64,000 nt of DNA, taken from Terebella lapidaria. Taxonomy: Eukaryota; Annelida; Polychaeta; Terebellida; Terebellidae. A program made the translations under genes and the position numbers. The notes beneath the pieces are model-generated. The model worked only from the letters and a program-made list of their open reading frames with translations, had not been told where the DNA came from and did no database searches. The stretch spans positions 22,355,001 to 22,419,000 of the forward strand of contig OX424563.1 in the NCBI GenBank assembly GCA_949152475.1, in the 5' to 3' direction. Below, piece by piece: positions 35,490-48,483 of the stretch (its first letter is position 1; the number at the start of each line of letters is the position of its first letter).

Positions 35490-38400
35490 TATCTCTATGC
35501 CCTTGTTCATTGCTGGCCAATAGATAATGTCTCGTGCTCGTTGCTTGGTACGGACTATTTCCAGATGTGAGCTGTGAAGACTTTTCAAGACACTGGGACA
35601 CATGGTCTTCGGGATGCAAACACGGTCGCCTCGTAAGACTACACCATCATAGGTACTCAGTTCACTTCTGTGTTCCCAGTAGGAGACAACAGGTGTAGGA
35701 GTTTGGTATCTGTGCTCTGGCCAACCATCGTAGATCAGTTTTTGTACTGTCGTTAGCTCAAGATCTTGTGCTGTTTCGTGAGCAATCTTGTCGTGGTTCG
35801 TTGCTGTGAGAGTACCGACTTTACACACCATCAAGTCATCTTCCATACTTCCCTCGGGGTTCTCTACTCCTGGTTGAGGAAGTCGATTGAGGCAATCGGG
35901 CAGTCCAAGTTCTGATCGTTTGACGTACTTCAGGGTATATGTGTATGGATGTAGTTCCAGCAACATACGCTGGATTCTCAGTGTTGCGAGATGGAGTGGT
36001 TTCTTGTGCAAGTTCTCCAAGGGCTTGTGATCACTCTCTATGACAACGTCAGTCCTGCCATAGATCATGCTGTGAAATCGTTGACAGCTGAACACCACTG
36101 CTTACATCTCGAGCTCAATCTGGGCATATCGAGTTTCAGCTGAGATTAGCGCTCTAGATGCATACGCCACAACACCACTGTCTTGTATCAATGCAGCTCC
36201 TACACCTTTACGGGAGGCATCAACACTGAGAGTCACAGGTCTGTTGACATCATAGTACCTCAGGACAGGTGTCGCTGTCAGAGCTTGCTTGATCTTCCGG
36301 TAGGCCTGTGAGTGCTCTGGAGTCCACTTCCAATCTCTGACCTTGAGTTCTCGGAGAGGGGCGGTCAAGTCACTTAACATCAGAATGAACTTTGATACGT
36401 ACGAGATCATCCCAAGCATGGTTTCTAGCTCAGACTTGTTTTCTGGCTCTCCCATGTTCACGATAGAGTTTACTCTTTGTGCAAAAGGTTTGAGGCCTTC
36501 GGCGGTGAGCACATGCCCAATATAGTTGACTTCAGTTTGTGCAACGTTCACTTCCTTGGGGTTGAACTTGACGTTGATCTCACGGGCACGCTTCAACACT
36601 GACTGAAGTCTCTTGTAGTGCTCATGCTCTGATCTTACGTGGATCAGTATGTCGTCTATGATAATCTCCGTGCCTTCCAGATCGCTAAAGATGTTGTCCA
36701 TTGCCCTCTGGTAGATTTTGGGTGCACTACTAACGCCCATTCGCATTCGCAAATGTCTGTACCGGCCAAATGTCGTGAGTTTGGAGCTCTCCTCTGATGA
36801 CTTTATTTGGTAGAAGCCCATTCTGGCTTCAAGCACACTGAAGATCTTGCTTCCACTCAATCTAGTGGTAATATCATCAATGGAGTGCATAGGTGTTCTC
36901 TGAGTATGCTCTTGTTCAAGTTGAACGGATTGATGCACAGACGGACACGTCCGGTTGGTTTTCTAACGCACACAAGTGGGTTCACCCAACTTGTAGGCTC
37001 TTTGGTCTTCGTGATGACCCCTGCTTGCTCTAGATGATCCAGCTCGTCTTTCACCTGTTGGCGGATGGCTACAGGGACAAGGCGGGGAGGGGCGATAACA
37101 GGAGCAACAATTTTGTCAAGTTTGATGTCATATTCACCAGGAATCAATCCAACAGACCCATCAAACACATCTCGGTATTTGTCATCCAATTGTTTACAGT
37201 CCAATAACTCATTCTTGTGTACACTGTCAATACGTGCGATCAGCCCAAACCTCGGCTATTATCTTTTTCCGAGCAAATTCACACATTTCTCGCTAGACAC
37301 AACTTCAAATTCTACATCACACACTCGGTTTCTTTAGTGTTTATTTTGTCATAACGTTACAACACGCGCCTGTGTCAATCTTCATACACACAGGGTGACT
37401 CTTTTTTTTACAAACATCTGCACATGGAAATCATCATCATTAACTAGTACATCATCATCATCATGGCAAGCATATATGTCCAACTGGTGGAGCATGTCAT
37501 TTACATCATCATTTTCACATTCATTTTCATCATATATATCATCAACATAGTTCATATCATCATTAATGTGATGGACTGTTGCGGGTCGTCCTCAGCTTGA
37601 TCTTCTACGCCCACGGAATGTGCCTCGACCTCGCTCTCTCGGTTGACCTTGCTGGCTGTACGACGTCTGGGAGCTGTACGACGGCTGCTGGCTGTACGCT
37701 GACTGGGATGGGGTGTGTCGCGGACATCTTGTATATCTTGCGAAGTGGCCCTCGTGCCCACACTGCCCACAGAACTTGTGGTTTGCAGGACAACAGTTCA
37801 CCGGGTGTTCTCTGGCACAGTACTCGCAACGTACTGTAGACTCATCGCGTCGACTGTTGTCAGATCTGTTGGTACGTGCTCCCTGCATTCCTCGCTGATT
37901 ATTAGTACGTCTCTTGAAGCCTCGGCTGCGCCCTCTGCTGACAGCATACACACCTGCACTGGAGTCGGGTTTTTGACTAGACTTCGCGTTCATCTGAATG
38001 TCTGTGAGTTCGATTTTTCTGCAGATTTTGATGAAATTTTCAACGGTGACTTGGTCACCTTCTAGTTCCAACAGTTCACGTTTGAGGCTTGGGTCGGTGA
38101 TCCCATCTACTATCCTGCACAGAGCAATGTTCTGTCAATATCACCGTATTCACACAACACGGCCTTATGTTTCATGTCTGTGATGAAATCGATGGCACGT
38201 TCACCAGGCTGTTGCATTCTGCGCAAGAATTCCTGTCTGTGAAGGTTTTTCAGTCCTTGACCATAATGGCTGTCAAATTTCTTTAACACTGTCTGCAAAT
38301 CTTCTTTATTTCGGCAGGTACTTCTGGGTTTCCCCCTTGAGCTGGGATAGCCACCTTGAACTCAAATGTATTATAGAGTTCAGACCTTCTTGTCCTAGTA

Positions 38401-38630
38401 AGTGCAACAACATGTTCACTTTCCTTTTCCCCGCGGCATCATCTAGGCCCTTGACTGACAGGTAGACTTCAAACAACTGCTTCCACATCTTCCACGACTG
38501 CGGCAAAACGACTGATGCGGACCTCTCAGTCACGGACGGATTGAACGGCGGCGGCGGAGGGATGTCCATATTTCCTTCTGTAATCGTCTTCTACGTATCT
38601 TCAAAATTCAAAATCCCACCTGGCACCAAG
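35490..38630 (-). mobile_element. Ty3/Gypsy retrotransposon fossil 2 (truncated)
   Basis: Same family as fossil 1, minus strand, lacking the 3' portion (most of integrase and any 3' LTR). Parts: gag (~38.57-37.6 kb), reverse transcriptase (~37.2-36.4 kb), RNase H (~36.4-35.8 kb) and the start of integrase (~35.7-35.5 kb). It is broken in several places and is a fossil. Its gag-proximal ~400 bp match fossil 1 nearly perfectly, while the remainder is visibly diverged and differs by segments of ~100-200 bp. It looks like a chimera made by recombination between two family members. Confidence 0.87.
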
Positions 38631-39347
38631 TAATATTCTTGTTTTCCATGTAGATTAAGCGTACTTTGCAGGCTAATAAATGCAGTCATCAAGTGACGCC
38701 ATTAACCGGAAACCAACAACATTTATTACCGTACCGACTCGCATACAGATACATGTACCATACTTTGTTCTATATAGATACATCACGGAATGGGCATAAT
38801 CTATAAAGCATTGGGGTTGATTAGTTTTGCATGTACTTCTCACAAACCATCTAGACAGAAGCATTAGAAGTAAATTACATAGTTTCAAGCAGATTTGTGT
38901 CCCTTTTGTAGCCTTCTTCAACGAGTTTCAATGAGCTGATCCAAGGGAGGATTAACCCATATTCTGTCGAACAATGTGCACGTCATTCAATCCAACCAGA
39001 CTTTCGTTTGTGCAGGCGTCGCTGTCGTGCAGGCGTCGTTTGTGCAGGCGTCGCTGTCGAGGACACGACGACGGTCGACAGGAATAGAATCCATATACTC
39101 TATGTTCGGCGAATACTTGTAATGGGGGGTAGCTCATGAATTGCGAATTAATCATTTGTTTTAATAAATTGACACTTACTGGATACTGGATATCTGCGGG
39201 ACATGACTTACATTTTATATATGATTTCAAAGTGCAAGCTGTTAGTCAAATTGCGAGCTGTATCAACATATTACCACCAATAAAACCAGATTTTGATGAT
39301 GACACCTAATTTCATGGGCGACTGTCAATCAGAAGTTATCTTTGTGA

Positions 39348-39538
39348 AGATAAGTTGGACCGAAAACCTATTGGCCCGATAACATATTGGCCTGGCGTTG
39401 CGTCCATCGTCCGTCCGTCAACAGTTTTATCGTTGACAGCTGTGGTCAAAGCTTTCTGACCTTTTGTACAAAACCAGAAATAAGCCTATATTGTTTGTAG
39501 TTTTTATATTTTTTTTTTAAATGACGTTCATTTTAGTA
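39348..39538 (-). mobile_element. Remnant of the unclassified transposon (second duplication copy)
   Basis: Same sequence as 32470-32660, carried along by the tandem duplication. Confidence 0.55.
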
Positions 39539-41896
39539 GATAAAATGTCCAGTTTTGGACTTAGGCGGACCTTGCGCAAGTTTCCCAGTTTTTAATAAAT
39601 GGTGTAGGGTTTGTGTCAATGACACCATACATCTTAAATGGGTTATGTCTCTAAAAGCTTTGGCGGAGACAAATCAGGTAAAATGTTCGTTCATCTCTGA
39701 AAATGGAGTATCTTGCAGACTCTCTTTCACTGCGATAGATTTTTTTTTCATCCTGTGGTTCCATTAAAATAGGATCCACCATGTAGATGTGTGATAATTC
39801 CTGCTAACGCAGATAATCGCTCTAGTCATCGCGATGAATTATACATGGTCTTAGACAATGAGATACGGCTGATGTTCACAGTCTCGGGCAATCTTCTTTA
39901 ATTAATAATGTTCCGATTTGAGAAGATTATGAACGATGGTAATTGCAGCACGGATATAGCCCCCAGCTAAGTATCTTTACAATTCAGCGTTGTGACATTG
40001 GGAAGAGACTGCTTCACTAATCGTAGACACCATATCAATTTTGCCCCGAGCGAGAATTAATCACTGCTAGGCAGCCGTCGCCTATTGGCAACCATAACTA
40101 TACTTGGCTGGTACATCAAATACGACATGTATCAACAACACCAATGACTCTCTGATATTAGTTGGGATTGTGTTAATGGACGTGGCGTAACAAGAATTGT
40201 AATTATGTAATTCACATGATAACAATTTCCCTATCTGATGAGTAATTATTTGTCAACGAGTGACCATTAATGAAGGGACTATCGTTTTGCAAGATCTTAG
40301 CGTGTTAATCCTGGGATTCGCGGGATCTTTGTTCTAGTAGTACAATGGTTTTTTCACAATATAACATATGCAGGTATTGGATATCAGAGAGATAATTAAA
40401 CTCATGGCGAATCAAATGGTGACCGCGGGGCAACAGGAACATCATTACATGGTTACATAAACTGCGGTATGTTTGGCAATGTTGAAGTACCCCCTATATA
40501 CTATTTATTGATTACAGTTGGTGATATTCACATAACGACTGTCATATTTCAAGTCTCGACGAGAGCATTTCTACTTAAAAATTAATATCCATGGAGATAA
40601 AATAGCAATCACAAAGAACTTTATAGTATCAAACTATGATGAAAGAGTGATCAAATGAACTGATGTTAGTGGGCATAACAAATGGAAAAAATACGGTATT
40701 GCTGAGTTGTAATACGAAGGGTCTTTGATAAGTAATTGCCAGAAATTTATAATTTTAATACTAACTAAACCACTCTCTTCAAATTTACACATAATACATC
40801 CCTTGGAATTTATGAGTGAGATTCGGAAACAAAATAAAAACATTAGGAGTTATGACCAAAATCAGATGTCACACTGTTTTGTTGTGACAAGTATGACAGA
40901 CAACAAGTATCCTCATGCTTTTTCATGCCATTCAGATACTGATTTTGGCGTCATTTCCCGTCAAATTACCTGGATCATATCTTGACTGGAGAGAAAACTG
41001 CAACGATGCTCATGGTATGAAATATGAGTATTAATATTTTTGTCTGGATAGTATAAATTATGAGCATTAATATTTTTATCTAGATTGTTATTAGTTTTTC
41101 ATTCATCAAATATACACTAAACGAACAATTTTGTTTTCAAGGATGACATCCATGGAAACATTCTGGGTTTCGGCTCTACATGGAAGCCTTTTTTCTCACG
41201 AGAACTTGATATGCACAAGCCATCTTAATCACCTTTGTCCCTTGATGTGGACTGTCAATATTTCGTATCCACACAATGCCCCATCGATTATTCACTGAAT
41301 TAGAGTCCATCAAAGCCCAAAAACACCTGCACAGAACACCTGCTTATATAATCATATACGTATTTTGATCATATACTGCCTATAATTATTATGTAATCAT
41401 TATAATTGTATATGATATGATCATGTAATTATGACTGCATATACAATATTCCTCGGGGAAAAGCCCCTGGGAAATATATGACACCAACGGAAAGGACACT
41501 ATATTGACGACAGTTTTGTTGACATGGTCTTGTGATTAACGCTTTTGACATATGCCCAGGGGAAATTTATTGGTGTGTTTACTGTGGCTCGACGCGGATT
41601 GGAGCGATCGACAGCTTCTCCACGTCAAGGATGCGACTCTGCGAATTAGGCGTGGCCTGCGGATACATCCGCACCAGAATTTGAGTCGCATCTTATTATT
41701 GCATGGCATGAGAGGCACTGATTTGCGCGGAGTTTCGTTCACGGCGATGCTTCGTGTTATTTCGTGGCTGGAGGGGCGTCAATGCATAGGATTACACGTA
41801 TGTTAAAACTATACGAAGCAGGCCATAGACAATGTGGTAATAAGTATGGAGTGGACTGGACATTCGTAATTGCAGCGCTTGAGCTGAGGCATGTGC

Positions 41897-41904
41897 TATA
41901 TAAA
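41897..41904 (+). promoter_or_regulatory. TATA box upstream of GPCR exon, copy 2
   Basis: TATATAAA 86 bp before the ATG at 41990, as in copy 1. Confidence 0.4.
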
Positions 41905-41989
41905 CATCGAGATAATTGCAAACACTCCAGAAAGACTTGCGAAAATCCTGGGAACGTGAGGGAAGAACAACACAAACTGAAGGGAAGAA

Positions 41990-42212
41990 ATGGAAACGTG
42001 GCATTACGTCTTCATAGGAATCCTCGGTGCATGGATGATATGTTCCGTTTTAGCGAACTTCTGCATCCTGGCAGCGTCTGCCCTCTTCAAGAGCATGCGA
42101 ACGTCAACAAACATCTTTATAGGCAACATCGCTGTCAGTGACACACTGTTGGTGGCCTACGTCCTTCCTCAAATGTTGCACGACATCTCACACGCGGACC
42201 ATTACTATGAAC
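41990..42212 (+). CDS. First coding exon of a class A GPCR, copy 2
   Basis: Identical in frame and protein to the exon at 35112-35334: TM1 with its Asn, a basic loop, TM2 with the IAVSD motif, and a phase-1 donor (GAAC|GTGAGT). Unlike copy 1, its 3' flank is not interrupted by a retroelement at once, so this copy is the better candidate for the working gene. Still, no frame with DRY, WxP or NPxxY motifs appears between 42.2 and 59 kb. The remaining exons would have to lie beyond the Ty3 element at the right edge, or the gene is dead. Confidence 0.7.
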
Positions 42213-43078
42213 GTGAGTCAAACTGTAACATTTTTAACATTTGAAATATTTCAATTGGCGATGATGGCGTGAATTCATAAGTACAATGTGAGATTTGAGA
42301 TTTGGATCTCCGCATTTTTGTTAGCTTCATGAAGATATTTCGATTTCCGTATACATGTATATTAAATATTTCAGCCGCGGGATATCTTGTGTAAACAAAC
42401 ATCTCAGCTAAAAAAAACTCGATTGTATATCCTACATTGATTGATGGAAACATATCATCTAATTTATTCTCATATAGCCTACACGTTTGTGAGCTATTAT
42501 AAACATCATTGTGATATGACATAATATTTATTTTTCCATTAAATATCAAAATGTATTAATTATATGTAGCATCGACTAGTGAAGTGCACACCACATCCGA
42601 AAGATATCATTTCTGGCTGTTGTACCATAGGAGAGAAAATATTACATGCTTATCATGCTGATTGATGAAAGGCGTACGATGAATTCGATTTTATTTTCAT
42701 CTATCATTATTTGAATAGTTGATTGAAACATATCCATTAGTTTTCATCATAAATATTCATCCATCATTATTTGAATAGTTAATTGAAACATCTCCATTGG
42801 TTTTAATCATAAATACTCTTTATTGAACAGTGAAAAGCACATTTTTTCAGGCAACACAAGTTTCTGATTAAATGCTTCTCCATAACTCATGTCAATAGCA
42901 TTCATTTTATTCGTCATGTGTACAAATCTAAAAATTTACTTATGGTTATCTAACAATGATTTATACAGTTGTTTTGAAACAGCGGGACTTGTTGTAGTGT
43001 AACAACTATTTGCGATATATGTAGTTGGAGAATATTTGTATCCAGGTATACCCAGTGAAGTGAACGTAATGTAATATA

Positions 43079-43189
43079 ACCATAGGTATAGGCGACACTT
43101 TCGAGACTAGTCACCTATACTAGACAATTATGAAGTGTCACCTATACCTATGGTTTAATTCTGATACAGACTAACACGGCTACCACAAC
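43079..43189. mobile_element. Hairpin plus tail resembling a Penelope-like element end
   Basis: Arms ACCATAGGTATAGGCGACAC (from 43079) and GTGTCACCTATACCTATGGT (to 43154) pair over 22 bp with one mismatch around a 31-base loop. They are followed by CTGATACAGACTAACACGGC and TACCAC. From memory that tail resembles ends of Penelope-like retroelements in other animals. The block is absent from the matching place in unit B (~49325), so it is an insertion in unit A. Confidence 0.4.
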
Positions 43190-45491
43190 CTTTTTTCATA
43201 ATGGAATATGTTCACGGATTTTCAATAGATGCAAGCCTGTCACCTTTTCCTTGTTAGGAGAATACTTGGTAGATATCATGGTTTATTTTATTTTAACTAC
43301 AAAGCGAAGAGCAGTCAATGCATGAATATGCATCTATCAAAGAAATAGTTTCACAATGTATTTGTGTCATCATAATACGATGGATGACACTGTGACCAAT
43401 TCATCAGCAATTTCCACGCAGCCATGAAAACACCCACATGCACATGAAAAACAATCGACAGTGTTCTAGTTCACTTGTCATGGGCATGAAACAGAATAAT
43501 AAATACATATAAACAGGTTGTTAGGACAATACAGCCTATTCGTAAATATATCCTATCAAGTGAAGGAGCACATGTTGAAGTGAATGTGGTAGTCCCTGTA
43601 CTGTAGTCCCCCAATCAAACTTGGGTTTCGAAACTTGGTTTCGTTGGGGTAGTCGATTCTTCTCTTGATTAACGTGTCTAATCTAGTACATGTATATGCA
43701 AAAAATGACATCATGGCACAATAGTCAATGGCATGCCAACAATTAGGACATTAATTCTCTTTCCTCGCTATACGTCAACGTTTATTCCACTACCAGAAAT
43801 GAGGAGAAAAATAAGAAGCATTTTACGAGTATTGTCGGGTGACAACTGCCCCGTGTGAAATTGTAGTATGAATTTCAGCTATCTCATTCGTTTTAATCAA
43901 TTGAAGCACAGCTTCAAAAAGAAACCCAAAAACGTTAAACAGCATTCATCGAGTATGATATGAAAGGAATTATCCAGTCATAAACTCATCACATATTAAT
44001 CCAGTAATGCTACTGACATCTACATACTCCGTTGCACTGATCGACATTTCCACAACGATCTTGGGAGTGTTTACCTTCCATCTCGTCATAAAAAATCTCC
44101 ATTATATAAAGTATGCAACAGGCCAATTTATCAATTAAAAATGTCATATCTCAGCTCCACATGTCATCCTTCTTTCAAGATTATTCACGAATTCACGATG
44201 TTCATTTGACGACCATAGGACTGTAAAATGGAAGAATCAATGAGAAATTACAATGAATTTATTCGCCCTGGGGAAAGGCACCTGACGCCTCCCTATCTTA
44301 TAACATGGGGTGCATTTAACATGGTGATTTTAAGTATATAAACAGAGTCTTTAGTGTATTGTAGATATACAAAAAAAAATGTTGTAATAGATAAAAACTT
44401 TCTAATTCCACAGCACACACACAATTCGAAAGGACACTTAAAAAACGGCACTTGGAATACAGCATTGCTCCAGCAAAATTGCCGGCAGACGGCCTGTTAT
44501 TCTAACGAATTTTGGCACAGACCTCCTTCGCACTTTCTCTGAAGTTATGTGATATAAGACATGTTATTTAAGCAGTTATTGACATTCTTAAAAAATGTGT
44601 AACATCAAGATGTTTCTATTATACACCTGAATCACATACAAACATCACCCTCAACCTTAACTTTGGACCGAAACGGTATCCCTTAACACCATCAAAGTCT
44701 CGAGAATAGTGCATCGGAGAGTGGGATGGACTCGTCGTCACATTGGTATGTTTATATCATACACAAGTCGGCAATATTCATTGTCGTAAATATGTCACAG
44801 ATGTGGAATTTGAGAGCAAAACGAAAATTATTTTCGGAGAGACAGGTATGTCTTGCAAATGGGTACTTTTCCGTCGGAATGCCCCAAGGCACCTTCAGGC
44901 CTCGACCTCTATTCGTTATCATGAGTTTCGAAGTTGAACGGACAGTCATATAGTACATAAGCTTCAGGTTGAATAGCATCACAGGGACAAGGACGCCCGA
45001 TCCTTGCAACTGGTGACCCCCCGCTAGTTTCGATGCAATGGTGGCGAGACATGTACTGTCATCATCGGGAGTTCAGGATGCGTTTATATCCATGACTGCC
45101 ATGCAACTAGATTTTTTTTTCATGTTAATTTTGGGAAATTCATGACAGGTGCCACTAGTGGGGCAGGAAATGCTCACTCTCTCCGGAACACCTGATTTCA
45201 CCTACTAATGGCCATTTTTGGGGGTTCATGAGTTTCCCTGTCATTTTTTGTTTTCTTTCACTTCGTATGCCTGATATGACTTTCTGTCCCCGGATTATGA
45301 GATTGGATAACGGACTCTGTTTTGTTCGCTCGGAATACTTAAAACTGGGTATTGATTCTACGTCTATCAGTATTGATGTCGGTATCTATTACAGCCGGAG
45401 GTTCATTTCCTGCACAGGTGTCACATTTAAGGAACATGTCGTGTGAACTTATTGCCCTTATAACATCAGTTCAGTAATCTTTTGTGGCATG

Positions 45492-45987
45492 CAAGGGCGG
45501 ATCTAGGATTTTTATTGGGAGAGCAGCCATCGTGTAGGAGCCTGTATCACGGGAAAGAATCTTATCCACTATGCGGGCCCCAGAAGCTGCAGATGTCCTC
45601 CGGTTGATTCTAGGCGTTTCAGGGAAACCGAACATAGTATCCAGATCCAACGATTTTTAGGTTACGAGACCTTTGATTTTAAGGTCATATATTTCTGAAA
45701 TATATATTTCAATTTCTATATTTTAGCTTTTGGGGGGGGGGGGGGTATAATGGCCAATTTTGACGAAGCACACTTTTCTGGACTTTTCAGACGTCTATTC
45801 CCCTGAGACCGCTTTATGGAATCTTTTGAAACTTTGTGTATTGATATTACGAGATAATCCCTACAAACTGATCTTCAAATGAAACAATACGATAAGCATG
45901 ATAAGAAATGCGAAAACTTGTAGATCGGCATTGCGACTATCGTGGACACCCCTCCCCCCCCCCCCCCCCCCCCTGAATCCGCCCTTG
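45492..45987. mobile_element. hAT-type MITE in unit A
   Basis: Inverted ends CAAGGGCGGATC and AATCCGCCCTTG are 496 bp apart. They are flanked by GTGGCATG (45484-45491) and GTGGCTTG (45988-45995), an 8-bp target duplication with one mismatch, as expected of hAT transposons. It contains a G run and a terminal C run. No transposase. A sister copy from the same insertion lies in unit B at 52655-53160. Confidence 0.75.
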
Positions 45988-47823
45988 GTGGCTTGGTGCT
46001 TCTGGCTTGGTGCATATCTACTTTCACTTGTGTACATGTTTTGACGTCCAAAGTGGCTTAAAAACTAGTTCCACAAGGATCTGGTGTACAGTGAGGACAA
46101 CCATATTTCCCATACTGTTTGCGCTTTAATGACGACGTCGACAGTGTAGCCCTAGATATATTTATTCGGTTGAGTTCTATCCTAAATGTATCATTCAAGC
46201 CTATCCATTGCACCGACATCATCATCTTCATCAGATTCTAGTTCATCATGTGTGTGAGCAGAAACATACAATCTCATGTAAGTTACAAATTGCATCCCTG
46301 TGTTTGAAGTAGGTTGATAGTATAGATTAGTACATGCATTACGTAAGCAGTGGCGTTACATGGAGCTTGAGCATAATGATGAACACACTATGGCAAGTAC
46401 ATATAACGTAGGCACCATCCAATTGAGTGACCATCCGCGGATACTCGGATAGATACTGGACATGGCATTAGTTAGTGTTGCGATTCTGATGTGGATTTTC
46501 AACGATGATATGGGTCAACAAAATATGGAGCTGGTAAATGATTCAATAACATACTTCTACTGCTTTACCACTTATTAAAAAGTAAAACATGGTGCAATTA
46601 GTGGACAGATTTGGTCATATTGTTTAGGTTGTTGTAGATAGGTGTTTTGTTGCTGTGGATAGGTACAGCAACAAAGTGGACCATATAGTACATACATGTA
46701 TTTTACTATGACCAGGCAACAATGAAAGTACGAAACACTCGTATTGAACTCTAGTTCAACGTTTCACTTAATATTATATCACCAATATCATTATACGTAA
46801 AATCGAACCGGTATATTAAATTGAACGGACGGTTTCTTAAATTGAGAGAACGATTTATTTTGGTACTTTTTCTTATTGCATGTCTATTAGGGGCTCCGTA
46901 CCAATCAAGTGCGTTCGAAATACAATCTCCGTCTCAGACAGATTATGTCTTAAGTCAATAACATTTGTGTACTTCGCAGTGATTCAGGACGGAGTCTTCT
47001 GTGTTCGAGTTTCATATTCTGTTGATGACCCCCATCTCATTGACAGACACCATGACATCTATCAGACCTGACATTTCCATGTCTTGCGGGGCCCGTAATC
47101 ATACCATGTTGTTCAGTCTCTGACGAAATCTAATAATGCTTTGAGGGAATTGATTCCACCCACATGTATATGGATACTAAATCAATGAATCTGCTTTTCC
47201 ATACGACCGTGGGTTTTCTTGCACACGCATCATCGAATTCCTTACGTAAAACTTCGTTATAGAGTTGAGATTTCCATCAGGCTCGACAGGTCCCGGAAGT
47301 ATATAACGCTTATCACAGTACTTTAGAGGTGCTAATTGGAAAAAAAAAATCGTGATTCGTTAATCAAATCAGTGTGACGCCCCAAGGCGTATTGACATGA
47401 GTTATGGCAGTTGTGTCGTTGCCTTTCACTGCTTGAATAACACTCATGTACTTTCATGTCTGATGTCTCCAATTAACACTCTCAATGAACGTGAGTCTTC
47501 TACACAGGGCTGGCTGTAAGTTAGATTGTATGTCTTTATTGACCTCGTTGACACGGCAATTGGCACATCTCAGTCTTTGTAGATTCCACTCGATATTCTT
47601 GTACCAATTAGAATTTTGGCGGATGCGATACGATCAGACAAGCTATACTGATATGGTTGTGCCTCTAAGTAATAAAACATTTATGTACACGAATAGGCTC
47701 CAATAAATTCTGTGTAATATACGCATATACGTGAAAGTGTGATGCATGTATGCAGAGAACAGTTTCCAACATTACAACAAGAATTTGATTATTTAATATA
47801 AAACTCACTATAGCAATGAAATG

Positions 47824-48364
47824 TTAAAGCAGCTGCCTTCCAAACCAGTCAATATTTTTTGAAAACTATAACTGATGCCCAACTAACTGAATTAAACATA
47901 CTCACATCAAATGTAATGAAAATAACCAGTCCTCAGGGGAATTTTGCTCATTTGAACAGGCCGTTCTCGCGTAAGTACATGAACTGTATCCATCACACGC
48001 AGATGTAAACAAAGCATAGGAGTGCGAGCTATACTGATAATTCCACGCATATCATGGTATATCACTGATTATTTTCTAACAACTACACTATATATGCACA
48101 TACAAACTGTAAAATGTACTCGATGTGGACTTTAAAGCGCGATTTGAGCATTTGTTTACATTCGGGTTTGATGGATACACTTGGTTTGTTTATTTACAAA
48201 ACCGGTAGAAAATGGCCACTAAAACGGATGAAAAGACAACTCGGACGGGCTGTTATCGTCAAAATCATTGAGCACACCTTTTGTTATATTGCATTAGATG
48301 TGTTTAACAAAAAAATTGGTTTTGAAAAAAAAATATTGCATACATTCGGAGGCAGCTGCTTCAA
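47824..48364. mobile_element. MITE with TTAA flanks, copy 2
   Basis: Starts TTAAAGCAGCTGCCTTCCAA and ends TTCGGAGGCAGCTGCTTCAA, with the right TTAA lost. It matches the copy at 26817-27361 along its length. It sits at the junction between unit A and the GPCR exon remnant of unit B. Confidence 0.6.
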
Positions 48365-48415
48365 ATAAGTTTTTATACGACAATGTCTAGTGTGAAGAGA
48401 ATTCAGCTATGCGAT

Positions 48416-48483
48416 CACTGTTGGTGGCCTAGGTCCTTCCTCAAATGTTACACGACATCTCACAGAAGATCACTACTTTGAAC
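48416..48483 (+). pseudogene. Decayed remnant of the GPCR exon (third copy)
   Basis: Matches the last ~70 bp of the GPCR first exon (CACTGTTGGTGGCCTAGGTC, then CTTCCTCAAATG) up to the donor GAAC|GTGAGT. Everything 5' of it is gone, replaced by other sequence after the TTAA MITE. Relative to the intact copies it has substitutions and a short deletion near ACACGCGG, so it is non-functional. It marks the head of tandem unit B. Confidence 0.75.

Larger units (their letters stand above)
38158..42362. repeat. Tandem segmental duplication, second copy
   Basis: Near-identical to 31280-35484 (offset 6,878 bp). It runs on beyond 42362 into sequence that is related to the diverged unit at ~49050-49150 and was evidently the ancestral continuation, whereas the first copy is cut off there by a Ty3 fossil. 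Confidence 0.95.
42363..47823. repeat. Diverged tandem unit A
   Basis: Non-coding DNA whose order matches unit B (48484-57635). Matched pairs include 43000/49262, 43433/49535, 43930/50590, 44354/51760, 45492/52655 and 46600/53740, ending near 47800/57620. Divergence is far greater than between the two 4.2-kb copies, so this duplication is older. No gene is seen; short frames are not conserved between units. Confidence 0.8.
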
